DNA of 64,000 nt. Origin: Ferdinandcohnia sp047246645 (GTDB taxonomy: Bacteria; Bacillota; Bacilli; Bacillales; Bacillaceae_L). Location: the NCBI RefSeq assembly GCF_047246645.1, contig NZ_JBFOKR010000005.1, positions 1-64,000 on the forward strand, written 5' to 3'. The notes beneath the pieces were generated by a model, which saw only the letters and a program-made list of their open reading frames with translations, made no database searches and was not told the origin of the DNA. This document shows, in pieces, positions 43,340 through 51,175 of the stretch. The stretch's first letter is position 1. Each line of letters opens with the position of its first letter. Both the position numbers and the translations under genes were made by a program.

Positions 43340-44860
43340 ATGGAATTAAAAGGAAAAGATAACCTGTTAGGCGGTGGAAGATTGGATAAAACAAGTCATA
43401 TGAACTGGGAATTTGAAACCATTACAAAGCATACCCAAGATTTACTTATAGTTGTTGATCAAAACCAAATCGTTCAGTTTGTTACCCCTTCCTTAGAAAC
43501 GATTCTAGGATATCGTCCTGAAGAGTTCATTGGAAAAAATGCATTTGATCCGGTTTTTTATGAAGATCGTGACAGATTAATAGCTTCACATCGAGAAGTG
43601 GTTACTCAAAAGGACCCTAAAATTGATGAATATCGTGTTTTTCATAGGAATGGAGAAGTGAAGTATCTTGAATCAAAAGTAATGCTAATTCCGAACGACC
43701 CAGATAATCTTGTTGTGGTTTCAATCAGAGACATTACCCTACGTAAATCGATGGAAGTTGAGCTTGAAAAGCGAAAAAATCGCTATCAACAATTACAAAA
43801 TCAACTAAAAAGTTATTCTCAAGATTTATCAATGGTTTTGAAGGTGTCAGATCTTAAAAATAGGCTGATACAAGAACTTGAGACTGTGCTCCCGGAATCT
43901 GAGCCTTCTATTAGCATCTTTCACCGAAAAAAGAAAACTTTTGAAACAAATTACCCTTTGAGACTTTCAGGTTATTTGGCAAAAATGACGGTCGGTCGAC
44001 TTCTAGATGATAGCGAACAAATACATATATTAATCGGGAACCGTAAAGAAAGGGCCAACATTCTCACAATAAAGTCTTCTTCAATCAAGGAATCAATGGA
44101 TTCCATATGGTTTGAAACACTGATTTTCTATACAGTTATGGTTTTTGAGAGTTTAAACGTTATTGAAAATCTATTGAATCAATTGGAAAATGAACTCCAG
44201 AAAAATGATAAGCCTCAATGGATTTTACGGTTATTATTTAATCTATCTGAAAAACAAAGGACGGAATTATCTAGTGATTTACATGACACGGTGTTACAGG
44301 AACAAATGATGTTATACCGAGATCTTGAAGTCATTTTAAAAGAGCACCACTTTGTGGGAGATATTGATGAGCAACTTAAAGGTATTGTTCAAGGATTGTT
44401 GGACTCTATTCACCAAATTCGAACGACTTGCAACGAGTTGCGCCCTCCATTATTACGAGAGCTTGGGCTATTACGGTCGTTAGAAAACTTATTTGAATAT
44501 ACACAAATTTCGTCTTCTTTTAAAATAAGATTTCAAACGAAAAATACAGATGGTCTTGTTTTAAACGAAGAAGAAACAATTGGTATCTATCGAATTGTCC
44601 AGGAGTTACTTAATAATGCAGTGAAACACTCACAAGCTAATAATCTACATTTTCATATAAGTAATGTAGAAGAAAGGCTTATTATGGACTATTCAGATGA
44701 TGGAAGAGGCTTTGAAACTAATAAGCTAACACCTACGTTTAAGAGTATCGGTCTTTCAGGTATGAAAGAAAGGATTAAAAGTCTAGGGGGGGTTATTGAA
44801 TTTGACTCACAGCCTGGAAAGGGACTACGAGTAAGGCTACAATTGCCAATCAGTGTATAA
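43340..44860 (+). CDS. PAS-domain soluble histidine kinase 1 (complete ATP-binding domain)
   Basis: About 506 aa, no membrane segment. N-terminal PAS (WEFETITKHTQDLLIVVDQNQ ... SIRDITLRKSMEVELEKR, about 20-145), a middle region, then the HisKA_3-type H-box SSDLHDTVLQEQM and a HATPase domain with intact N-box ELLNNAVKHSQA, D-box DDGRGFE and G-box GLSGMKERIKSLGG. The kinase is of the NarL/ComP/DegS type. The start is uncertain: ATG 43340, TTG 43382 (better ribosome site, AGGCGGTGGA) or ATG 43400, where homology with the other two kinases begins. Confidence 0.87.
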   Translation: MELKGKDNLLGGGRLDKTSHMNWEFETITKHTQDLLIVVDQNQIVQFVTPSLETILGYRPEEFIGKNAFDPVFYEDRDRLIASHREVVTQKDPKIDEYRVFHRNGEVKYLESKVMLIPNDPDNLVVVSIRDITLRKSMEVELEKRKNRYQQLQNQLKSYSQDLSMVLKVSDLKNRLIQELETVLPESEPSISIFHRKKKTFETNYPLRLSGYLAKMTVGRLLDDSEQIHILIGNRKERANILTIKSSSIKESMDSIWFETLIFYTVMVFESLNVIENLLNQLENELQKNDKPQWILRLLFNLSEKQRTELSSDLHDTVLQEQMMLYRDLEVILKEHHFVGDIDEQLKGIVQGLLDSIHQIRTTCNELRPPLLRELGLLRSLENLFEYTQISSSFKIRFQTKNTDGLVLNEEETIGIYRIVQELLNNAVKHSQANNLHFHISNVEERLIMDYSDDGRGFETNKLTPTFKSIGLSGMKERIKSLGGVIEFDSQPGKGLRVRLQLPISV

Positions 44861-44870
44861 TTGCTACTTA

Positions 44871-44901
44871 AAATAGACCACTCATGTGGTTTATTTTTTT
44901 T
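44871..44901 (+). terminator. terminator after kinase 1
   Basis: Stem AATAGACCAC/GTGGTTTATT with a TCAT loop and an eight-T run. Confidence 0.83.
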
Positions 44902-45017
44902 GCTAATTGAAAAGCGTGTACTCGCCTATAAGACTCGGCACGTGCAGTTTTCTTTAAAAAAGGTAGAGATGCTTAGGTTATTGGTGGAAATTTATGATTT
45001 TTAAACGAAATTTTCCG

Positions 45018-45092
45018 TTGCGGAAATCAACACAATGCTGCGGGGATACCCAAAAGAATTGCGGTTTTTAAGATTGATATCTTATATACAAT
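45018..45092 (+). promoter_or_regulatory. copper operon promoter with three phased TTGCGG-type boxes
   Basis: TTGCGG (45018), CTGCGG (45038) and TTGCGG (45059) are direct repeats 20 and 21 bp apart. The last box is followed by exactly 22 bp and the -10 TACAAT (45087-45092). A GGGG-ATA-CCC stretch at 45042-45051 could also fit a CsoR-type operator. TTGCGG is the half-site bound by B. subtilis ComA, and a ComA-like regulator is encoded at 52627. Confidence 0.72.
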
Positions 45093-45136
45093 GATATTGT
45101 CAAAGTAATCGTTAAGGAAAAGGGAGGGTCCCTGAT

Positions 45137-45412
45137 TTGAGTCATTCATCATTTGAGCCTGTCAAACAGGACATAATTAACGATCTTAGGCGAGTTGCTA
45201 ATCAGGTTAGTGAGATTAAGGAATGTATTCAAAAAGACTTCTATGTTGATGAGGTAATTCCCAAAATCTCTTCTGCACAAGCAGAACTATACAATTTAAA
45301 AAAACGACTACTAGAGGAACATGTAAAAAGCTGCATCTTACTCTGTTTAAAAGAGAATGACAATGCAGTTATTGATGAGCTAATGATTACAGTAGCAAGA
45401 GTAATGAAGTAA
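45137..45412 (+). CDS. CsoR-like (DUF156) metal-sensing repressor, atypical
   Basis: 91 aa, all-helical, aligned with the CsoR/RcnR family (LRRVANQVSEIKECIQKDFYVDEVIPKISSAQAELYNLKKRLLEEHVKSC). In copper-sensing CsoR the ligands are Cys-His-Cys. Here the first Cys (usually YCxD) is Val in FYVDE, while His and Cys in EEHVKSC remain. Metal binding by the usual site is therefore doubtful. It begins with TTG after an AGGGAGG site. It heads the CopZ-CopA operon. Confidence 0.8.
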   Translation: MSHSSFEPVKQDIINDLRRVANQVSEIKECIQKDFYVDEVIPKISSAQAELYNLKKRLLEEHVKSCILLCLKENDNAVIDELMITVARVMK

Positions 45413-45437
45413 AACATTCATAAAGGAGAGAAGAAAA

Positions 45438-45647
45438 ATGGAAAAAGTGATGTTACAAGTAAAAGGAATGTCATGCCAACACTGTGTCAAATCAATTGAG
45501 AGTAATGTAGGAAAACTCTCTGAAGTTAAAAAGGTAAAGGTATATCTATCAGAAGGTAATGTTGAAGTAGAGTTCAAGTCTATCACAGGGAAGCTGGAAG
45601 ATATTAAAAATTGTATAGAAGATTTAGGGTATGCGGTATGTCATTAA
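45438..45647 (+). CDS. copZ: copper chaperone CopZ
   Basis: 69-aa ferredoxin-like heavy-metal-associated domain with the Cu(I) site MSCQHC (about 11-16). It carries copper to CopA in the cytosol. It lies 25 bases after the CsoR-like gene and 46 bases before copA, in one operon. AAGGAGAG precedes the ATG. Confidence 0.93.
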   Translation: MEKVMLQVKGMSCQHCVKSIESNVGKLSEVKKVKVYLSEGNVEVEFKSITGKLEDIKNCIEDLGYAVCH

Positions 45648-45693
45648 TCAATCTTTACACGGTGTAAAGTTAATGTAGGAAGGAACGAACTGC

Positions 45694-48291
45694 ATGAGCG
45701 AGAAGAAAGCTAATTTACAAATCATTGGTATGACATGTGCAGCATGTGCAACAAGGATAGAAAAAGGGTTAGCGAAGCTGGAAGGTGTTAACGAGGCTTC
45801 TGTCAACCTTGCCCTAGAGCAATCAACGATAAACTATGAACCTGATATCATTTCTGTTAAAGATTTGGAGAAAAGGATTCGGGACATTGGGTACGATGTG
45901 GTCACAGAAACGCAGGAGTTTATTATTACTGGGATGACTTGTGCAGCATGTGCAGCACGAATTGAAAAAGGGTTAAACAAGATAGACGGCGTAGCAAATG
46001 CTACTGTTAATTTGGCATTAGAATCGGCGACTGTGGAATACCACCCTTCTATGGTCGATGTGACTCAACTAACTCAAAAGGTTGAAAAGTTAGGCTATGG
46101 AGCAAAACGAAAAGATGAGGCTAGTAGTGAAAAGGTAGACCCTCGAGAACTTGAGCTGAAGCGCCAAAAGGGGAAATTTCTTTTTGCGATGTATTTATCA
46201 TTGCCAATGGCCTTAGTAATGTTCGCTGATATGGCTAACGTCCCGGATACTTTTGGGATACAGACTTTCTTTATGAATCCATGGGTGCAGCTTGCTTTGG
46301 CTGCTCCTGTACAATTGTTGATTGGAATGCAGTTTTATATTGGCGCCTTTAAAGCTGTTCGCAACCGAAGTGCCAATATGGATGTACTAGTTGCACTTGG
46401 TACTTCTGCAGCTTTTTTTTATAGCTTATACATCACAATTGAGTCATATGGAAAAAGCGCGATGATGCTCGAAGTTTACTTTGAAACGAGTGCCATTTTA
46501 ATTACGCTCATACTTTTAGGTAAGATTTTTGAAACTAGTGCAAAGGGGCGTACCTCTGAAGCTATTAAAAAGTTGATGCAACTACAATCGAAGCTTGCTA
46601 TTGTTGAAAGAAACGGTCAGGAATTTGAATTACCGCTTGAAGAGGTAGTAGTAGGAGATATTCTCTTAATTAAACCAGGTGAAAAGGTCCCTGTTGATGG
46701 TGAAATTATAGAAGGTAGGACATCTTTAGATGAATCGATGCTAACTGGTGAAAGTGTTCCGGTTGATAAGACAATTGGAGACGAGGTTATTGGTGCAACA
46801 ATTAATAAAAACGGTTTTATTAAAGTACGGGCGACAAAAGTTGGTAAGGATACAGCACTTGCGCAAATAATAAAAATTGTGGAATCAGCACAAGGTTCAA
46901 AAGCCCCAATACAACGGTTGGCGGACCGGATTTCGGGGTTTTTTGTCCCTATTGTTGTTGGCATTGGTTTACTGACTTTTTTTGTATGGTATTACTGGGT
47001 ATCACCGGGAGACTTCGCTGGTTCGCTTGAAAAATTAATTGCAGTTCTTGTCATTGCTTGTCCATGTTCCTTGGGGTTAGCAACACCAACGTCAATAATG
47101 GCAGGTTCGGGCAGGGCTGCCGAATTCGGAATCTTGTTCAAAGGTGGAGAACATCTTGAGAGAACCAATCTATTAACGACAATCGTGTTAGATAAAACAG
47201 GTACGATAACAAATGGTACTCCTGTATTAACAGATGTTATCATTGCCGGAGATTTATGTGAAGAGGAGTTTTTACAGATCGTAGCATCTGCTGAGAAGCA
47301 GTCTGAGCATCCTTTGGCGAAAGCGATTGTTGATGGGGTAAAAGAAAAAGGCATCTTTTTTACAGATCCGACTGAGTTTGAAGCAATCCCAGGATTTGGT
47401 GTTAAAGCAAACATTGATGGAAGGGAAGTCCTAATTGGGACACGGAAGCTACTGATGCAACACAATGTTTCGTTTGAAAAGTCAATAGGTAAAATGGAAA
47501 AACTTGAACATGCTGGAAAGACAGCCATGCTGGTTGCAATTGATAGTTTTTATGTCGGAGTGATTGGAGTTGCAGATACCATTAAAGATACGTCTGAAAT
47601 GGCTGTAAAGCGCCTAAAGGATATGGGATTAGAAGTAATTATGATAACAGGTGACAATCAAAATGTTGCTCATGCGATTGCTAAACAAGTTGGGATTGAC
47701 CATGTATTAGCAGAAATTCTACCTGAAGGAAAGGCAGAAGAAGTTAAGAAACTTCAGGAACAAGGGAAAATTGTAGCAATGGTTGGTGATGGAATTAATG
47801 ATGCACCTGCATTAGCGCTTGCTGATATTGGTATGGCAATTGGAACAGGTACTGATGTTGCGATCGAGGCTAGTGATATTACTCTCATGCGTGGAGATTT
47901 AAATGGGATTGCAGATGCCATCCATATGAGTAAAAGCACGATTCGAAATATAAAACAAAACCTATTCTGGGCCTTTGCCTATAATACAGTGGGAATTCCG
48001 GTTGCTGCTTTTGGCTTTTTAGCACCGTGGTTAGCAGGTGCGGCCATGGCATTTAGTTCAGTGTCTGTGGTGTTAAATGCTCTTAGACTTCAGCATGAAG
48101 AAGCCAATGTCGAGGATAATACACATCGTGGAGTTAATATGAAACGATTAGTAATCCCGGCATTGCTTTCATTGGTGGTTTTGTTTGGCGGTTATTTTAT
48201 TTATACCAATTTGGTAGATAATGCGGACGAAGAACAACCTGTGTCGGTGAAAGTTGATCTAGACCAACCGGATAGTTCAGGTAAAGAATAA
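45694..48291 (+). CDS. copA: copper-exporting P1B-type ATPase CopA, with C-terminal extension
   Basis: 865 aa. Two N-terminal metal-binding domains (MTCAACATR, MTCAACAAR), the transmembrane CPC motif in VIACPCSLGLATPTS, phosphorylation site DKTGTIT, the HP motif SEHPLAKAI and hinge GDGINDAPALALADIG identify a Cu(I) exporter. B. subtilis CopA is about 802 aa. After the normal last helices this protein continues about 60 residues with one more hydrophobic segment (LVIPALLSLVVLFGGYFIYTNLV) and an acidic, extracytoplasmic-type tail. Co-transcribed with copZ. Confidence 0.95.
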   Translation: MSEKKANLQIIGMTCAACATRIEKGLAKLEGVNEASVNLALEQSTINYEPDIISVKDLEKRIRDIGYDVVTETQEFIITGMTCAACAARIEKGLNKIDGVANATVNLALESATVEYHPSMVDVTQLTQKVEKLGYGAKRKDEASSEKVDPRELELKRQKGKFLFAMYLSLPMALVMFADMANVPDTFGIQTFFMNPWVQLALAAPVQLLIGMQFYIGAFKAVRNRSANMDVLVALGTSAAFFYSLYITIESYGKSAMMLEVYFETSAILITLILLGKIFETSAKGRTSEAIKKLMQLQSKLAIVERNGQEFELPLEEVVVGDILLIKPGEKVPVDGEIIEGRTSLDESMLTGESVPVDKTIGDEVIGATINKNGFIKVRATKVGKDTALAQIIKIVESAQGSKAPIQRLADRISGFFVPIVVGIGLLTFFVWYYWVSPGDFAGSLEKLIAVLVIACPCSLGLATPTSIMAGSGRAAEFGILFKGGEHLERTNLLTTIVLDKTGTITNGTPVLTDVIIAGDLCEEEFLQIVASAEKQSEHPLAKAIVDGVKEKGIFFTDPTEFEAIPGFGVKANIDGREVLIGTRKLLMQHNVSFEKSIGKMEKLEHAGKTAMLVAIDSFYVGVIGVADTIKDTSEMAVKRLKDMGLEVIMITGDNQNVAHAIAKQVGIDHVLAEILPEGKAEEVKKLQEQGKIVAMVGDGINDAPALALADIGMAIGTGTDVAIEASDITLMRGDLNGIADAIHMSKSTIRNIKQNLFWAFAYNTVGIPVAAFGFLAPWLAGAAMAFSSVSVVLNALRLQHEEANVEDNTHRGVNMKRLVIPALLSLVVLFGGYFIYTNLVDNADEEQPVSVKVDLDQPDSSGKE

Positions 48292-48355
48292 CGATATTTT
48301 TATGAGTGCATTGGGAGTTACAATAGCTCAATGGGCGTAGAAACACCTGGTTTTT

Positions 48356-48431
48356 TTGAGGAATGATTCAATATCTTTACGGGAATATACTGAGGTTTTG
48401 CGGTTTTTCGTGAGGAGTGTGACTATATGAT
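48356..48431 (+). promoter_or_regulatory. promoter of the Met-rich protein with phased TTGCGG-type boxes
   Basis: TTGAGG (48356), TTACGG (48377) and TTGCGG (48398) lie 21 bp apart in the same orientation. Exactly 22 bp after the last box is the -10 TATGAT (48426-48431), as at the copper operon. Confidence 0.7.
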
Positions 48432-48487
48432 ATCTATTACATGGATATATATACCAATAATTCGGTTTAAATCAAGGAGTGAGTTCA

Positions 48488-49417
48488 ATGAGAAAATGGG
48501 CAATTGCAGGAATGATTTATATTACAGTCGTTGTTTTTGGATTTGAGGCATATGACAGATGGTTTGCAGAAGAAGAGAGCAAAGTAGCTCAAGCCGGGAT
48601 GCAGGACATGGGTAGTATGGATTTAGAAAGTAAAGAATCCAAGAACATGGATGATATGAAAGATGAGGCTTCAGAAAGCATGGAAGGAATGGAAAATATG
48701 GGGGAATCGAGTCATGGTGAGGATGGGGTTGAGACAGAAGCGAGCCATGGACATAGTGATGGATCACATAGTGAAGGAAGTCAAGTAAATGCGTTTGTGG
48801 TTAACGATGAAGACCACATAAAACTCATCTTAAAAGACAAAGTTGGAAACCCGGTAGACGATTTAGAAGTAAATCATGAGAAATTATTTCATTTAGTAAT
48901 TGTTGATGAACAATTGCAGAAATATTACCACGTACATCCAGAGAGAACTGCTATTGGTGAGTTTACAGTAGAAAATACTCTTCCCGATGGCTACTATAAG
49001 GCATTTATAGATATTAAGCCAAAGTCACATTCGTACGCAGTAGAACCTATTCCATTCGTAGTTGGAACTCCTAAATCAGAAACACAAGGTCATGCTTTGG
49101 TGCCAGATACTACTTTTACAAAAACAGTAGAAGGAGAAGAGGTTACACTCTCAGTAAGTTCGGTCAAAGCAGGGGAGAATGTGAAACTATCGTTTGGATT
49201 AGATAAAACAAACCTAGATCCATATTTAGGGGCTATGGGCCATGTAGTAATACTTGATGAATTTGGTAAGAAATTTCTTCATGTACATCCGTCTAATGAT
49301 GTTGACACTATTTTTGAAACAAAGTTTGAACAACCAGGTATTTATAAAATTTGGGCTGAATTTCAACAAAATGGTAAAGTTCGAGCATTCCCATTTGTCA
49401 TCGAGGTAATTGAATGA
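48488..49417 (+). CDS. exported Met/His-rich copper-binding-like protein
   Basis: 309 aa. One N-terminal membrane segment (AIAGMIYITVVVFGFEAY), then a low-complexity Met-, Asp-, Glu- and His-rich stretch with M-x-x-M motifs (MQDMGSMD, MEGMENMG, SHGHSDGSH), and two beta-sandwich-like repeats (YYHVHPERT and FLHVHPSND occur at matching places). Met/His motifs of this kind bind Cu(I)/Cu(II) or Ag outside the cell. The start is ATG 48488 with AAGGAG 9 bases upstream. It follows copA by 196 bases with its own boxed promoter. The exact family was not recognised. Confidence 0.78.
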   Translation: MRKWAIAGMIYITVVVFGFEAYDRWFAEEESKVAQAGMQDMGSMDLESKESKNMDDMKDEASESMEGMENMGESSHGEDGVETEASHGHSDGSHSEGSQVNAFVVNDEDHIKLILKDKVGNPVDDLEVNHEKLFHLVIVDEQLQKYYHVHPERTAIGEFTVENTLPDGYYKAFIDIKPKSHSYAVEPIPFVVGTPKSETQGHALVPDTTFTKTVEGEEVTLSVSSVKAGENVKLSFGLDKTNLDPYLGAMGHVVILDEFGKKFLHVHPSNDVDTIFETKFEQPGIYKIWAEFQQNGKVRAFPFVIEVIE

Positions 49418-49442
49418 CGATACCATTTAGCTTTGGGAAATG

Positions 49443-49471
49443 AGGGAAAGGTCAAGCGGCCTTTCCCTTTT
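49443..49471 (+). terminator. terminator after the Met-rich protein gene
   Basis: Stem AGGGAAAGG/CCTTTCCCT, 8-nt loop, TTTTG tail. Confidence 0.82.
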
Positions 49472-49580
49472 GATGACTATTGGAAAATAGTTCAAAATAA
49501 ATATTTATACCCCTCTGTTTCTCAGAAGAGAAATTCAACCAACCTATATCTCTAAAAAAAGCACCAATCACGCAAGATTT

Positions 49581-49614
49581 TTTCGGTTCAGGTTATGTGA
49601 AATTCAGGTAAACT
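49581..49614 (+). promoter_or_regulatory. promoter of kinase 2 with one TTTCGG box
   Basis: TTTCGG (49581), 22 bp and TAAACT (49609-49614), the same layout as at the copper promoter but with a poorer box and no phased repeats upstream. Confidence 0.4.
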
Positions 49615-49646
49615 AGTATTAGAAGATATTTACAGGTGGTGTTTAC

Positions 49647-51095
49647 ATGAAATACAATGAACAGTTTTTTGAAACCATCCTAAATCATACGAGTGATGTT
49701 ATCATGATTTGCGATCGAAATCGCCATGTTGTGTACCTTACCCCAAATGCGTATGAGATTTCGGGTTATGGCCCTGAAGAATGGAAAGACAGAGATACTT
49801 TTTTTCTCCTCCATCCAGATGATAGAGAATATATGGAAAAAAGGCACCAAAATCTACTTGAATCAGAACAAAGGAATTCTTCAGAATATCGAACGATTAT
49901 GAAAAATGGCGAAGTAATGTATTGCGAATGTAAAACAACACCACTTCCTGAGACAAAGAACTATCTTCAAGTGGTATCAATGAGAGATATTACTGAACGA
50001 AAGCTAATGGAAATGGATCTTGAGTATCACAAAAATCGTCATGAAACCTTACAGAACAGCCTCAAACGTTTTTCAAGTGAAATTACTACCATTATGAAGC
50101 TAGTTGAGCTTGAAGACAAAATGCTTAAAGAGGTAGAGTCAATTCTCCCTGGTTCAAATCCAATTATTCTTACCGATTTTCCTAGTGAAGTAAGAGATTT
50201 GCAAGACGGGAAATTGGTAACGGTTTCTAATAAGATTTTTATTAAAATAGGTGATCTACAGCAGCTACCATATATTCTGACATTAGAGGCTAATGGGATT
50301 CATGATCAAATGGAAATCATTTGGTTAGAGACACTTATTCATTATTCAATGATGCTTTTTGAAAATTTACTTTTAATAGAGAATCTTATGGTTCAACTGG
50401 AGACAGCGGCCCAACAAAAAAATACACCGCAATGGATGCTAAAGATGATGTTTGACATTCAAGAACAACAAAGAAATACGTTATCGAGTGATTTGCATGA
50501 CACCGTGTTACAGGATCAAATTGATATATATCGTAGACTAGAATCAATCCTACATCGAGATGAAATTGAAGAAACAGCGAAATCAAAACTAATACAAATT
50601 GAACAAGGTTTATTAGATATCATTCATGACATCCGGACAACTTGTAACAATTTACGCCCACCTTTGTTACGTGAATTGGGAATTGAATCGGCTTTGATCA
50701 ATTTGTTTGATCATGTTCAACTAACTTCTACTTATAAAATACGTTTTTCTCCTGGTGGTCTTTCAGCGCTATCGATAAGTGAGTATGAAACGATTGGAAT
50801 ATACCGGATAGTTCAGGAGTTGCTGCACTATGCGGAATTCGTATCTGGAGCACAGGACGTAACATTTGATTTCTGTTATAAAAATAATAGTTTGGTGATG
50901 ACCTATCATGATGATGGTATTGGGTATGTTGAAATGATTGGTCATGACTTAACTAATGTAAAATTAAACAGTGTAAACCAACGAGTACAAAGTCTCGGAG
51001 GTAAAATTGATATTATTTCAAAGACTGGTGGAGGCTTAAGGTTACTTATTACACTTCCTATTGATCCTGCAAGTATCCACGCAAAAAAGGCGTAG
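49647..51095 (+). CDS. PAS-domain histidine kinase 2, degenerate ATP-binding domain
   Basis: 482 aa, soluble. PAS domain about 5-125 (FFETILNHTSDVIMICDRNRH ... SMRDITERKLMEMDLEYHK) and H-box SSDLHDTVLQDQIDIYRRLE (about 280), both close to kinases 1 and 3. The N-box, normally ELLNNAVKHS, reads ELLHYAEFVSGA, so both Asn and the Lys-His are gone. The D-box DDGIGY is kept and the G-box GLSGM is KLNSV. It may not hydrolyse ATP and could act with kinase 1. GGTGGTG precedes the ATG. Confidence 0.87.
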   Translation: MKYNEQFFETILNHTSDVIMICDRNRHVVYLTPNAYEISGYGPEEWKDRDTFFLLHPDDREYMEKRHQNLLESEQRNSSEYRTIMKNGEVMYCECKTTPLPETKNYLQVVSMRDITERKLMEMDLEYHKNRHETLQNSLKRFSSEITTIMKLVELEDKMLKEVESILPGSNPIILTDFPSEVRDLQDGKLVTVSNKIFIKIGDLQQLPYILTLEANGIHDQMEIIWLETLIHYSMMLFENLLLIENLMVQLETAAQQKNTPQWMLKMMFDIQEQQRNTLSSDLHDTVLQDQIDIYRRLESILHRDEIEETAKSKLIQIEQGLLDIIHDIRTTCNNLRPPLLRELGIESALINLFDHVQLTSTYKIRFSPGGLSALSISEYETIGIYRIVQELLHYAEFVSGAQDVTFDFCYKNNSLVMTYHDDGIGYVEMIGHDLTNVKLNSVNQRVQSLGGKIDIISKTGGGLRLLITLPIDPASIHAKKA

Positions 51096-51108
51096 GCACG
51101 CAGAATTA

Positions 51109-51142
51109 TTACGGCTCAAGATAGACACAATTGAGCTAACAT
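51109..51142 (+). promoter_or_regulatory. possible boxed promoter of kinase 3
   Basis: TTACGG (51109), 22 bp and TAACAT (51137-51142). Weak on its own, but the spacing equals that of the copper, Met-rich and efflux promoters. Confidence 0.35.
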
Positions 51143-51175
51143 ACAAATATAAAGTTGAAAATAGGTGGTGTTTTT

